DNA of 64,000 bases, from NCBI GenBank assembly GCA_051294375.1, contig CM119269.1:6123919-6187918 (forward strand), read 5' to 3'. The notes beneath the pieces were generated by a model, which was not told the origin of the DNA, searched no databases, and worked only from the letters and a program-made list of their open reading frames with translations. Origin of the DNA: Paraspadella gotoi. Its lineage: Eukaryota; Chaetognatha. Both the position numbers and the translations under genes were made by a program. Every line of letters begins with the position of its first letter. Position 1 is the stretch's first letter. Of the stretch, positions 33,856 to 46,276 are shown one piece after another.

Positions 33856-36800
33856 ATGGGTCTCACAAAAGGACAAATATTGCTTGCGGTTGCCATGCTG
33901 GTGACTGGCAGCATTAATACTTTGACCCAAAAAGCGCAAAATGAATGCAAGTAAGTAAATTGTACTTACATAGTCGTCAACAGTGAAGAGGTAATAAAAC
34001 CAACTATGAATATTTTGTAGAGCCAATGGATCTGCTATTGGTCCTTATGCCAATGAGACTCTTCCGGCTCATCCATTTGCTCATCCTTGGTTCCAAGCGT
34101 GGATAATGTTTATTGGAGAATTTCTGGTTCTTTTTGCCTATGTATGTTACCGCCATAAATTAAAAAAAGAAATATGGGCCGATTATCTGATGAAGGTAAA
34201 AAATACCAAATAACGTATTATCGGTGACTGCCTTTTGACTTTTAACTTCATTTGCAGATAAAAACCTCTGCCTCATACCCACCCGAGCCTCCAGAAATGC
34301 CGGGTTATATCGCCCCAATATTTTTTATAACCGGGTTTTTCGATATACTCGGTTCTTCTTTGGCTGCTATTGGTCTTGTATATATCGATGCATCCGTTTG
34401 GATGATGTTTAGAGGATCAATGATTATATTCGCAGGTATATCACGTTCTTTCTTAAAAATATCAATGTAAATATCGTTATTAAATTTAAAAAGGAAAAGT
34501 GATTTGTTCCTAGGTTTCTTGTCATGTTTGTTTCTAAAGAAAAAACTTGGAATTAAACATTGGTTGGGAATAACGATTACGGCCGTTGGGCTAGTCTTGG
34601 TTGGACTTGCATCGATATTAAGGAACACTCATGAACCTGGTAATTGGTTAATATTATTTTCGATATCATATTAGTAATTAATATTTAAATTGCGCATTAT
34701 GGTTTTTTTTATTAGAAACGGAAAATCATCAATCAACAGAAACGACTATGTTAGGAATAATGTTCATAGTAATTGGACAACTTTTATCTGCTTCTCAAAT
34801 GGTTCTTCAAGAACTTTTTATGCGAAAGTACCAGAACGTTCATCCAATGCAGGTATGACTTCTCATTAAATTTTAATATTATCAAGTAACCTTTTCTAAA
34901 AATTTATAAATAGCTTGGATGTTGGAGCAGAAATCATTCAAAATAGTAAAACATTTACCTTATACTTGGTAGGTCGTCGCATCTGAAGGTCTCTTTGGTT
35001 TGCTCGCCATGAGCTTGGTATTCTTGCCTGCTTTTTACTTCATTCCTTGCCCAGGGAGTCGAAGGTATGTATTAATTTTGTTTGTACTATAACGGTTAAA
35101 TTTAATTTTGTCTGATGAACCGGAAAAAAATTTTTTTCTCTCAATCATTATATCTCAATCACTATTCACTAAAACTCTAGTTTTCTTTAAACTACTAGTA
35201 GATTATTAGGATAGAAATAAAAATAGCAACATAGATATCAAAAGTCATTTATTCTGATTAATTGAATAGTCTAATGGTGAGAACGATTTCTACTAAAATT
35301 TCATCTTTCTTTTCGGAAATGACGACTTTTAAAGTATAAAGAGATTAATAAAATTTGGTAAATACTGTAGGGTAAAAGAAAATTTAATTTTAATACTATA
35401 AACTTTTTATTAATTTAACTTAAAAAACATGAAAATTAAGGACCTATAAAAATATACTGGTAGGCTTACTTTAAAATTTTATGTATTACTTAAAGCCAAT
35501 AAGCTATATTTATGTGTAATTATAAGTATGAAATTGATACAACCAATTTAAAAATTATCCATTCATTTAATAAATAAGCTGTCTTGCCTCTGATTTTGGA
35601 CAGGCTTACAAGATAATGACATAGCAGGTCCCTGCAAGCTTTCAATCAAGACTCTCTCAGAGTCTCGTTTATGCACTCCCAGAGCACCTGGTTTCCCTAT
35701 CAATGAAGTGGAATAATATTTTAAAGAATGTTTCAATTGTATATAATAAGCTAAAAATTTAACATTTTTAATTTAAGGATTCCTAACTAATTTTTGTCAT
35801 CAAGTTGTAAAAAACAATATTTTTAAAATGATATTTGACAGTACAATAGACTGATATCTCATTCTTTGTTATCTTTAAACGCCCTATTGATTGATTATTA
35901 TGGCTTACAGATGTGAAGACGCAATCGACGCCTTTTACCAGATTTATAATTCGCCCAAGCTGCTTGCTTTCTGTTTGTGTTACATTTGCTCAATTGCGTT
36001 TTATAATTTTCTTGGAATCGCCGTCACAAAATCTTTGTCAGCCGTTCACAGGTTTTTGATATTCGCTCGAAAAAGAAAACTAGGAAACCTAGAAGAAGAA
36101 AAATTTACGATGTTTAACACTTATAGGTGTATAGTCGATGGATGCAGAACTCTGACGGTATGGCTGGTAAATCTTTTCATTTACTACGTCATTGAACGAA
36201 GTTTGAATCCTAACGCAGAACCAACTTTTGGTGAAGAGTTCGACACTACCTACGGATTTTTGCAGGTCAGTATTTTTACGCGAATCGTTTTTCCGATTCG
36301 CCATTAAATTGAGAGATACAATTACAACCGTTTTCAGTTTTAAAGTTTAAATTATTTTTGTTTTTTTAGATCGACGGCTTTTTGTTTTTATTGATTGGAT
36401 CTGCCCTGTACAACGAAATAATAGATATACCCTGCTTGCCAGAGCGGACCGAACCTGTCGAACAGAACACAGCCCCAGGTAGTAATTATTACATGACTGT
36501 AGCAATGTAACAATTCAAAATTAATCTTAATTTGCTCTTTAAATTTTATTCTTTCACTCAGACCCGAAGCCGTCGGCGAGAAATGAATCTGTTCTTTCAG
36601 TCAACGGAAGTTCTGCATATGGATCATTGCCCGTGAGTTTTGAACTACGAATTAAAATTAGGCTTAATTTTACTTTCGCCGACCGAGGTTTTGGCGATTT
36701 GAAAAACTTAAAAATATTTATTTTTTAAAACAAAATTTAAAAAAAATTTTACTTAATTACCCTCACCTCTTAACCTTAACCACCAGTTATTTTTCAAAAC

Positions 36801-36994
36801 GTCAAAATCTCTGTCGGCGAAATTAAAATTCTACTTATCGATTTAATCATTTTTGTATATAATTATAACTAATTATAATAATTAAATTATCTTCGTGTTT
36901 TTTTATCAATATATAGGTAGCTGATAACAATAGAGAAACGCTACATTATGAACCTTCGGAACGAACAAGATTGCTCTCGGCAACAAATGCGTAA
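33856..36994 (+). CDS. SLC35F6: Solute carrier family 35 member F6-like transporter
   Basis: Ten-helix drug/metabolite-superfamily protein; the mammalian homologue is lysosomal/mitochondrial and binds ANT2, with no firm substrate. Eleven exons join in phase: 33856-33950, 34021-34195, 34258-34435, 34514-34639, 34716-34852, 34973-35064, 35911-36051, 36127-36265, 36370-36478, 36562-36632, 36917-36994 (446 aa; human about 371). Matches include the start of TM1 (LLAVAMLVTGSINTLTQKA), HPFAHPWFQAW, the SSQMVLQE-like segment (SASQMVLQELFMRKYQNVHP), VVASEGLFGLL, SIAFYNFLGIAVTKSLSA and LLIGSALYNEI. The extra length is in the hydrophilic C-terminal tail, which keeps an acidic dileucine motif ERTRLL near its end, as in vertebrates, fitting endolysosomal sorting. 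Intron 6 holds an R1 repeat and intron 10 a foldback element. Confidence 0.94.
35525..35745 (+). repeat. Interspersed repeat family R1, copy 4
   Basis: Matches copies at 7319-7799: TATGAAATTGATACAACCAA, then ATAATGACATAGCAGGTCCC, then the block ending ATGTTTCAATTGTAT. It lacks the GGCTTTGGTGGTTTAAGGCC part. It sits in intron 6 of the SLC35F6-like gene. Confidence 0.85.
36663..36830. mobile_element. Foldback element family F, copy 1
   Basis: Starts TTTTACTTTCGCCGACCGAG and ends CTGTCGGCGAAATTAAAATT, with AT-rich and CTTAACC-type sequence between. The related, longer copy is at 42131-42474. It lies in intron 10 of the SLC35F6-like gene. Confidence 0.7.
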
Positions 36995-38236
36995 ATACAT
37001 GCATACAACGGTTTCTGCTAAACATTTTATATTATCCGACAGTTGCCATCATTTTTTTATTCTTTAACGACCTTAGTAAAATTGTATCCTCTCTTTAAAT
37101 TAAACATGAGAAATATCATTTAATTTTTTAAAAAATTGACTATCACTTTTCTCAACCATAGAATCAATGTAATGGTGTTCGTTTATTAGTGTTCTTTGAT
37201 ATTTATTTTTTTACATTTTTTTCAATTTTTAGTACTTTAGGAATGAATTTTTAATTTTTTTCTAGTATCAAACATTAACTTGTGTTTTGAACAGATGGAC
37301 GCACAAAGGTATAAGAATATAGTCCTATTAAAAAGATATAATATAATGTCCATTTTAGACATTATTTAAATTAAATCCAGCTTTACTATTACGTTCCTAT
37401 ACCTTTGTGCCAATTTGACTAACATACATTAGCTAAATTTTTAATAAACTACATATTATTCCGATTACAGATTAAAATTAACACACAATAATTGTCATCC
37501 CTTTTTATTAATGAAAAACATTTATGACAAAAGCTTAATAAGTTGAAAATCTGGTCAAACTCCATGAAGCTGTGAACATGCAATTGCAAGACGAAAAGTC
37601 TCGAATCACTTTTGGGTTTTTGTTTCCCTAATTCTAATACGTGTTGGGATCATCACGTGCTAATAACGAATACGCCATAAATGCCTAAAAATAAATTGAA
37701 AAACGCCGAGTTAGAACCGTTTCATCGACGTGCTGGGATAAATCGCTAGTCTCAATCATGTTTTAAAATGTTAAGCTAAATTTTTTAATACTTTAATATC
37801 ACAAGGATAATGCTTATGATGTTAAAGTTTTGTTAAAAATAATTTTCATGCAAATAGCAAATGTAAATTATTATTTCAAGCATTAAAAAAGCTACGTTAA
37901 GAAGGGAAACAATTTAGTAACGGTGACTGGTGGCAAAATAACAAAAAATCACATAACGCTTAAAGAAAATGCAACTTAAAACGCGAGGAATGTAAAGGAA
38001 ACAATTTAGGATTTAATAATGTCCCATAATCAATGTCCCAAAGCTAAATAGGAATACATTAAACGATTACATAGGAACAAAATAACATTAATATTATATA
38101 TAGATGAAGGGGTTAAAGAAATACTTAAGAACAAAACCATGAACTGTGTAAATAAATTTAAAATGGGGGAAAAATAGTAAAAGTAGATCATAGACGTTCC
38201 ATCGATCTTCCGTCGTCACGCTGAGAGTCCGTGTCC
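36995..38236. other. Convergent intergenic, AT-rich
   Basis: Between the stops of SLC35F6 (+) and CAPS2 (-). No coding exon. A short imperfect inverted repeat (ACGCACAAAGGTATAAGAAT near 37302 and ACGTTCCTATACCTTTGTGC near 37392) may be another small foldback element. Confidence 0.55.
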
Positions 38237-41200
38237 TCAACAACCTAAAAGACACCACTGATCCTTGACTGCTTTGATGAATTCCGAGTCTGACTCTGTT
38301 TCCAGACTCAATCCCAGATAGAGTATCGCAAACTGCGCAAATCCGATTCCTGCTTGAAGCATTTTCTTGTCGTAAACCTAAAAGAATATAAAAATATTTT
38401 AAATCGGAAACAAATTTGAAGTAGAGATATAATCAAGACTCGACAGGTTCTCTACCTGAAACAGCTCCATGTTGTCAGAGAGGCTGGGGTTAGCGAACTT
38501 CTTTAAATTCATAAAATTAACGATTCCGCTCTTTTCCATGTCGACCTTATCGAAGGCGCGCCTCACGTACGAAACTCGCGCTTCATCCAATCCGCCTATG
38601 AAAAAGATCGAACAACGAGGTGAGATTGATAACTTCTCGTTACTAATCCATATTACCGACTATTATGCTTTTTGACCCTTTTGTTTACCCGTTATTGCGT
38701 CAATAAAATTTAAATAGTTAACGGCGCAAGGGTCAGTCTCGTAAACGGCGTCCAAAACCAGGTCCAGATAGTCCCCATCGAGCTTGATTTTGTATTCTTT
38801 CAGAGCGCAGGCTATTTCGTCTTTGGACACGCGACAAGTGAGATCGTTGTTGGCCGCCTTGTCGGCCTTTATCAGGAGACCCAAAACGCCGACCAAGGTC
38901 CGAATTGCTCGACCAGACAGTTGAGACTTGATGCCCGCCTACGCGAAACCGAGAAAGTCCAGTATTCGAAATGTAAGACGGAAGGGCTAATTGGGCAGCC
39001 CGTCATCCACCCGCCTCACCTGCACATCGCGAAGGAACATTCTCTGTCGAGCCTCTTCTTCCGAAATGGAAGCCAGAAGCAACTCTTCGTCCGACGGGGC
39101 GCGACCGTCGTTCATTGCAGTTAAACACTGAAAGTTGCCATTGTGTAAAATAAAGATTGAGAGGGTTTGCCCACGAATTTTAACAGCGACGCTGAACCTA
39201 CTTTCTTCTTGGATTCAACGTCGACGCTGTTGATCCTGACGGTGAGTGAAGGATCTTTTCCCAACGCCTCCGGTAAAGTTGGATGATCACCGGGGAAAAA
39301 TGTGAGATTTTCTCCGACGGCGATGTCGTAGACTGAGAAGTGAGTGAAGGATCATCATGCAATTAAAATTTACTTTTTCAGTCGTAGAAAGTGTACCTGA
39401 GTAAGACATTCCTTTCTTCGGACCGTTTTGGTGCCAATGCACATTGCGTTCGATGAAATGATGGGCGACGTTTGTTCGCTTAAGCTGTTTGAACTCGTAG
39501 ACTAACAAGAAAAAACAAAAGGTTTCTTTTACTTTGTCCAACAGTTTATCAGCAAAATTAAAGATCTCACTAGTCATGGAACCGTCAGAAGGGAAGAAGT
39601 AACCGCAAAGCGTCCGCAACGACTCTCGAGAGGCCGTCGGATTTACGGTCCTCGCGGAAAAGCGAATCTAACGTGCCCAAAAAGTAAAATTAAACAAATT
39701 ATTGAAATAATTTCCGTCTTATAATGTCACTACGTCTTTTTTTCCAACACCATTAAAATTAAAATCGTTTTCAGATAAAAAAATACCGATCGGAATTAGA
39801 GATGCAATTGTCTCTGATGGAAAAACTGAACCTAATAAGATAAAACATTAGTTAAGCTTTTTTAGCGAAAAAAAGCAGTAAGTCAGAGATAGCGTGCCGA
39901 TCTTAACCATGTACCAAGATTCTTCAATCTAGTCTTTCAGAATATAATTTCACCTAATCAGTAAATGCCTTTCGAACGAAAAAAAATAGTCATTGGCTGA
40001 TCAGGCGTCAGGTTGACATCGAGATACTAGTGTAGTATTGTCGTATCTACTATCTAGCGTCATACCGCTCTCGGCGTTTATACCACATTCACATTGAACG
40101 GTTTGGTCACACAGCAATCAAAACTGCAAAAACAATTTTCCTTTCATAGGAACCAGTTTTAAAATAAGGATCGTTTTCAATTCACAAAAACTTTGCTAAT
40201 CTTCGAAAAAATCACCAAGTCAAAGCTTGAATTTCACCACAACAAATATTTTAATTACCCGCAGTAAAGATTTTTGGGTTCTTCAAGAAAAAAATTCAAA
40301 TAAATAAAAAAAAAACCAATAGAGGAATATGCAATCAAATTAACAGTTATTACCTTTTGGTTCATAAACTCCACAGAACTTTGCACTTTCATTTTGAGTG
40401 AAGATTCATGAAGTGACTTGACCTTTAAAAAATATATTTCTTAATCACCGAACTTAGTAATTAAAATATTCATAATATAAAACCTGATGTCCTAAAGGTT
40501 GAGGTTTGTTCACAGGAACGGCAGGAGTGCCTCCAGCGCGTGCTTCGGCGCGAGCTAAAACGAGATAAAACACAAAAACACAAATTGGGTAAACTGGGGG
40601 AACTACATAACAATTTACAATTTATTACAACTTATAAGTTTACCCCACCTGACATGGGTCTTGATGTTGCGCTCCTCATACGGTCGGACTCAACATAAGT
40701 TCCTCTTGCTAAATCTTCACCTAAACGTGTCTGACAAGTAGCCGATATATCTTTTTCGTTTTCTGGGAATTTCAATTCAGATATAACAGCCATATTGGAC
40801 AGTTGTAATTCCTGAAAAAAAGAATAACTATTTAAAATCCTAGTCAGTGCATTCTAATGATTAATTGAGACGTACTTGCCACTGTTCCAATGAGCTTGGT
40901 TGAGGTTCAGGCTCAGGCTCAGCTTCCGACTGCGCATCCTCCTCTGCTGAAGGCGCTTCTGCCTCAGTTCCATTTGTTTCCTCAGCCTGTTTTTTTTTTA
41001 CTTTTTTAATATTTTTACGTAATTTTAAATTTTAAATACGCAACTAACACTGTTTATACAAACTATGACAATAATCAGAATAAAATACGACTCGCGCTCG
41101 GGCTGGTTTGGTCGTTGCTTTCATTTTTTTTTTTTTTTGCAGCAAGTGCATTTTGTAACTTACAATTGGTTCTTCTACGGTAGGACCTCCTTCAGAAATC

Positions 41201-42092
41201 GTCATTGAAGCTAGGTCCAAATTCAGTGAAGGTACATCAGGCTAAAAAATTGGAAAGTATCATATTTAATTATTTATAAGTCGAGATCCCAAACATTAAA
41301 GCTAAGCCAAATGTCTATAATCGGAATTTTAGGATACCTTTTCCACTGCCACAGAGTGAGGCCTTCCCAGTGATTCCGCCGATGTGGGCGTCATAATATC
41401 GCCAGTTATGGGATTTCTAGATGGTGTGTATCGAGAGGAAGACCTAGCAAAGAGAATTAATCAAACGCATTTACTATTTTTTGCGCGGTACGGAGGATCT
41501 GTGGATAAGGCGCTTAGTGGGCTGAAGTCTACTATCTGAATCTTCTGGGCCCCCTCGGCAGCAAAGGAACGGGTCCTGGGCTTGAAGGTTTTCCAAGCCC
41601 CCCAAGGCTGTTTACAGCCGTCCTCACGCTTCCCGCAGGTTAGGCACCATTAGATCCTGATACCCAATTGTCATTAGCTGATGGCTTAACTCATTGAATC
41701 ATCAGGTCATAAATGAAAGTCATGTTTATAGGCAGGGTGAAATTGGCGCAATGCCCGACTTCAGATCGACTTAAATTAAAACATTTAAATTGGTCAACCA
41801 TAATCATTAATCAAGGATCTAATCGCTTGCATTAGGTGAGGCTAAGGCAACGTCACCAGAAGACAAAAATAAATTTCAGCCGTACATAGAATCTGGATTA
41901 CCTTGTATATCCAGGGTCGGCGGGGGACATAGTCCCAACTACAGAATAGGGGCGTCCTAATCCCGCGTTTCCTCCGGATCCGTCGCCATGAACACGAATG
42001 CTGTTTTTCTCCGGTGTAGCGGGACAATCTCCACCGGCCATTAAAAAGGCGACCGAAGTGGAGCCACCAGGAGGTTGAGAAGCGCGTCGCAT
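38237..42092 (-). CDS. CAPS2: Calcyphosine-2-like EF-hand protein
   Basis: EF-hand protein of ciliated cells. The C-terminal part is firm: exons 39571-39667, 39397-39501, 39202-39332, 39020-39127, 38689-38938, 38456-38595, 38237-38377, phase-consistent. It reads as a DM10-like domain (LCGYFFPSDGSMTIYEFKQL.., YDIAVGENLTFFPGDHPTLP) then degenerate EF hands (RAIRTLVGVLGLLIKADK, EARVSYVRRAFDKVDMEKSG, GFAQFAILYLGLSLETESDS), the layout of human CAPS2; several EF loops lack canonical acidic residues. Upstream exons 41902-42092, 41338-41443, 41164-41241, 40876-40986, 40649-40811, 40484-40554, 40354-40422 also chain in phase and end in phase 0, so a direct join is possible, but 39668-40353 may hide further exons. 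The N-terminal block (MRRASQPPGGSTSVAF, SRNPITGD) is low-complexity. The start ATG lies just after an acceptor-like TTAATCAG, so a 5' exon may be missing. The N-terminal exons could also be a separate gene. Confidence 0.78.
41500..41700. repeat. Possible degenerate repeat in a CAPS2 intron
   Basis: A GC-richer block (GGATAAGGCGCTTAGTGGGC to TTAGGCACCATTAGATCCTG) in otherwise AT-rich sequence, resembling the tRNA-like head of a SINE. No second copy was found in the window, so this is tentative. Confidence 0.3.
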
Positions 42093-43511
42093 GCCCTGAT
42101 TAAATTAGTTGTTTCGGTCAAGAAAGGGCATAATTTTACTTTCGCCGACTAGGGTTAGGCATAATTTAAAGGTGGTTTAAGGGTGATTAAGTTAAGAGTT
42201 AAGGTTAAAGTAATTTATACTTGGCTAAATTTTACTTTCACCGACCACGGTTTTGGAGGCTTTTGAAAAACTATTTAAAAATATTTATTAAAAAATTTTT
42301 TTTTTTAAATTATCTCATTACCCTAACCCTAAACCCTCTTAACCCTAACCCTAAAACACCCCTAAACCACCCTTAACCCTAACCCCGGTCGGCGAAAGTA
42401 AAAGTAACCCTTATATTTTTTACTAATTTTTTTAAAAAGAAGCAAAAATCCCAGTGAGCGAAAGTAAAAATGTACCGATGTTACTTGAAGCTTAAAAATT
42501 TTATTGCCACCATCGGTATTTCTTTTAAAAAAAATATTTCATGACAATTGTAACATGCTACGTTTTTTTTTTTAAATGGCTGATTTTGTTCTTCTTTGGT
42601 GTACCTTCATTCCAACATCCATTGTTTGGTTTTTTTATGTCTTTAGTAACAAAATACTACGGAACTTGGCACTTTTTGATAGTTCGGCATAATTTAATAA
42701 CCCAATGAAAGCTGCATAATCGTGGATTGGAACCTCAAGACGAATTCACACAACCTTGACTACGGACGCAACGTTCCTATGAGTTAGTTTCTCAATAAAA
42801 TTTGGTTACTTTCAGAGAAAATTGTGTGTTACCCGACGCAATCACAGAAAGCGCGCGGATGTTATGCCAGCCTTAACCCTGACTGGTTGATGTATTCGAA
42901 AAGGCGAAAGTTGATTGGTCCAATTTTAGCTCTTCTTGCACATTCTCGCTTATAGTTGTTGAGAACGAAAAAAAAAACTGACAAATGGGCTTACAAAAAA
43001 GAAACACGTTTATGACAGATGAAAATACAATATAAAAATATTGCTTGAGAGTCATTGTATATGCGGTATATATATTTATCGTTATAATTCTACCGACTTC
43101 AAACAAAAATTTAACTAAAATTTTCTTTTTAATATTTCAAATATAGTTCCTAAAGTAATAACTGATTAGTAAATTGCGTTTTAGTTTTTATCGCCGAAAG
43201 GGCGAAGCAATCTATTAAGTCTATCAAGAAACGGGTAAAAAGAAATTTGTACTAAAATAAATACAAGTTGTCATTTCTGCGTTTTACGTTGCTATTATGC
43301 AGTTTTATGCTTCATTCTATTCGCAACAATCGCAGAGTTATCCAAATTTGTATTAATTCGAAAAAAAATATCTTCTGTCAATTTTCGTGCTAATAGTACA
43401 AATACTTCTCAAATACTTTTTGATGTTCTTTTATTTCAGGAACTCTTCCACTAGATGATGCAATTATTTACTGTTGATTTAATGGTTTAAACATGGCAAG
43501 CTAAGCTTTAG
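42093..43511. other. Divergent intergenic region, CAPS2 and Inturned
   Basis: Head-to-head upstream region of two cilium-linked genes. It holds the F foldback element and otherwise AT-rich sequence. Probable undetected 5' exons of both genes lie here: the first visible Inturned exon starts with a split codon, and CAPS2 begins behind an acceptor-like site. I found no perfect X-box. Confidence 0.55.
42131..42474. mobile_element. Foldback element family F, copy 2, telomere-like core
   Basis: Inverted repeats TTTTACTTTCGCCGACTAGG (left) and CCGGTCGGCGAAAGTAAAAG (right), with a nested second pair (about 42233 and 42455). Between the arms there are many CCCTAA/TTAGGG-like units (AACCCTAACCCTAAACCC at about 42321, more to 42385). 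Confidence 0.8.
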
Positions 43512-46105
43512 AAACATTTGTTTTAATAACTCCAAACGATGTTGTGATTATTTGTGACATAAATAACATGGAATCTTTCGATATGCAAATTGTCTATTTG
43601 CAAGTTAATCCCAAGTCACAAAAAAAGGGTCAACGAGGAAGTTTATGCGAAACTGTACTCGGGCTCGTGCCGGGACATTTTATACCTGGTGATCCAAGAG
43701 TTATGGTAGCAGGTAATGTGAAATATTTTAGGGTATTAAGGAAGTTAAACTTACTAAATATTTTATTAGGAATTGTTCCCGGTGGTGTGGCATTGCAAAG
43801 TCAAGGAAAACTACAAGTAGGCGACTGGATAATCTCACTGAATGATTTGGACGTTACTCATGAAAATATTGATTCTTTATTAAATGCTATTTCAAGGTAA
43901 TATTGTCAGAGATAAGGTCAGTCTTAGGTAAACCTGAACTAGTCTTTCTCTTTTGACAATATTAAATAGTGAGTACATATAATTTAGAAGTTGTTTAGGA
44001 ATTATTACGAGTTTCATATTTTTAATCAGTATCAATCCGTTTTTGTAATTATTTCAGGCCTCGTCAAGTAAAACTTGCAATAAAATCTTTAAATAAACGA
44101 GAAGATAACCAATGGGTATCGAATTCACAACAATTACCACAAAAATTTGGAACACTCCACACTAACATAAATACAGACAGTGCGGTTCGGAGTAATAACA
44201 ATAAAACATTAATGGAAAATAATGACGGAAATCTACATGTTATGTACCTGACGACAGAAACTCCAACTGAAAATATTTATACGACTAAAGATGATGATTT
44301 GATTTACAAATTTCCAAAAAACGGTGACATTTCTGATTTGCGAGGACTATTTGAAACATTGCCACAGTTGCTGTTCGATGTGACGGATGACTACATCAAA
44401 GGCTCGACCTTGAAGATAAATAATGGTGAGTGATACTGTATAATATCGTTCGTTCCCTTTCCTTTTTACAATAGTTAAAATTTAAAATACGCATTTATTT
44501 TTCAGAAACGTTTTACGTTTCCTATATTAATAGCCAACCAGAAATCTTGGTTTTTGCCGCTCCAGCAAAAGTTTGTTCATTGAAATACCTGATTGATCTG
44601 ATGAAAGATTTATCGAGGCTATGGTTGGTTTTGTATGGTTCTCTTCAATCTGCATTCAAAAGCCAATCAAACCATGGGGAAATGGACGATTTCCTTACAT
44701 TAGTCAAACACGACGTGTTAAGTTTAAACAAGAATCGCGCTGAATGGAAAGCTGGTAATGGAGTTAAATGTTTGCCCGTCAACGATTCTTTGAGGGCAAC
44801 CATTAGCAGCACATTGAGCAATTATGAGTCGGCTCCAATCGACGAGCTAGCAGATGATCATTACGACATAAGGCGCCAGTATACAATCGTTGGAACAACG
44901 CTTTTTTATAAGGATCAACTGGTTGGAAGCCATTTGCCTAAAGATGATTTATATGATATCAATCTTTTTGTTTATTATACGAAATTACTTCATCTTTCTG
45001 CTGCCCAGGAAGCTACAGGTGATAAATGTCAGTTTATTTTACCAATATTGCAATTTCATGATTATGAATTTTAGGCAATCTCGTAACATGGAGGGAAGTT
45101 TTTCCGACTCGTCGATATCACGATCCTACAAGTGAAGCTCCCGTTTTGGGATATTCTGAGCCAGTGGATGCAAGATGGTTCATCCTCGTTATTGGAATAA
45201 AAAAAATGTTACTGATCGCGATACTGGAGGCAGGTGGATGTGCTCAATGGGCAGAAGGAGAAACCGTCTCCCCGAATATTTTTTACATCGACCAAGCCCG
45301 AAGCTGTCTTCTCCAATTAGATTCCTTAGACATTCCCGGATGCTGTGAATTGGCTTTGAAACAATATTCGGCTCTTTTTCCCTCAAAAAAAATTACAGAT
45401 AAATCCTCACCGGCTGCATTATCACTCAACTCCCACTTAAAGCATTTTCATTCCTTATCTTCATTTAAAAACGATGGAGACAGTTTGAGCGTTGAATCTA
45501 GCGGTAGTGATATCCGGAGAACCTCTTCCATCACCTCACTCGATTCTGCAGAGTCAAGTACATCCAGCGAGAGAATAAAAACAAAATCACGTTTTTTACC
45601 AAGTGCGGAACAGCTCTCTAAAAGAAACTCGATTGCAAGCGATATTTTGATTCGGCCGTTAAATATTCCAAAAACCAAAACGCCAACATCAAATTTATTT
45701 TTTTATATGTGTTGCAAAGACATTGAAGGGGTAATTATAGAACCCGCCGATACTTATAAAAGTGAAAGCTTACAAAATGATCTATTTCAAGAAAACCTCC
45801 TTGAAAACTTTTACACAGCGGCTATATCTATACGAACATCATTTAAAAAATATATGGCAAAAGCTGACTCGAACAAAGAAAATACGAGGTTTTTCATAAA
45901 TCAGCAAAATACTTATGAAGAAGGGGTACTATTTCACTTCACGCCGTTTGGTTCAGATAAAGAAAAACTGAAAACAGTAACTTACTGGGTAATTGGTAGA
46001 CTGTTCCTGCAACCAGAGTTGAAGCACTTGTATGTTTGTCATCCTGATGGCATTACCCCGAGTTTAGTTGAAATTGCTTTTCTTAATTGTGGTAGTGAAC
46101 TCTAA
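43512..46105 (+). CDS. INTU: Inturned planar cell polarity effector (5' end incomplete)
   Basis: PDZ and longin-like protein that, with Fuzzy and Wdpcp, forms the CPLANE complex required for basal-body docking, IFT-A recruitment and planar polarity. Exons: 43512-43712 (first two bases complete a split Glu codon after CTTTAG), 43770-43896, 44058-44425, 44506-45018, 45075-46105. About 746 residues are visible. The segment before the PDZ (QVNPKSQKKGQRGSLCETVL, GLVPGHF) and the PDZ itself (IVPGGVALQSQGKLQVGDWI) match the family. Longin-like segments follow (ILVFAAPAKVCSLKYLIDLM), then a Ser-rich linker with possible phosphosites, and a C-terminal domain (GVLFHFTPFGSDKEKLKTVT). The exon continues upstream of the first in-frame ATG (43568), so a 5' exon is probably missing; start at 43568 would give a shortened protein. 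Acyl-CoA synthetase follows 171 bp downstream on the same strand. Confidence 0.9.
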
Positions 46106-46276
46106 ATTTACTCATCCAATACGCCTTTTATTAGAAATAAGTTAATTACTATTTATCATTTTAGATGTTACTTTTCTTGCTTACAGTTTAGATGATAATC
46201 ACCGACTTAACACGAAAAAAATGATCTCGTGAAACAGATCTCGAAGACGAAGACGAAAACTAAACCAAATAAGACA

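Noticed and set aside
39782-39834. 45-bp CAPS2 exon reading SVFPSETIASLIPI
   Set aside because: Has both splice sites, but its phase cannot join either neighbouring exon without a stop.
42780-43330. X-box in the CAPS2/Inturned shared promoter
   Set aside because: Only half-site-like strings (such as GTGTTACCCGACGC) were found; none meets the consensus.
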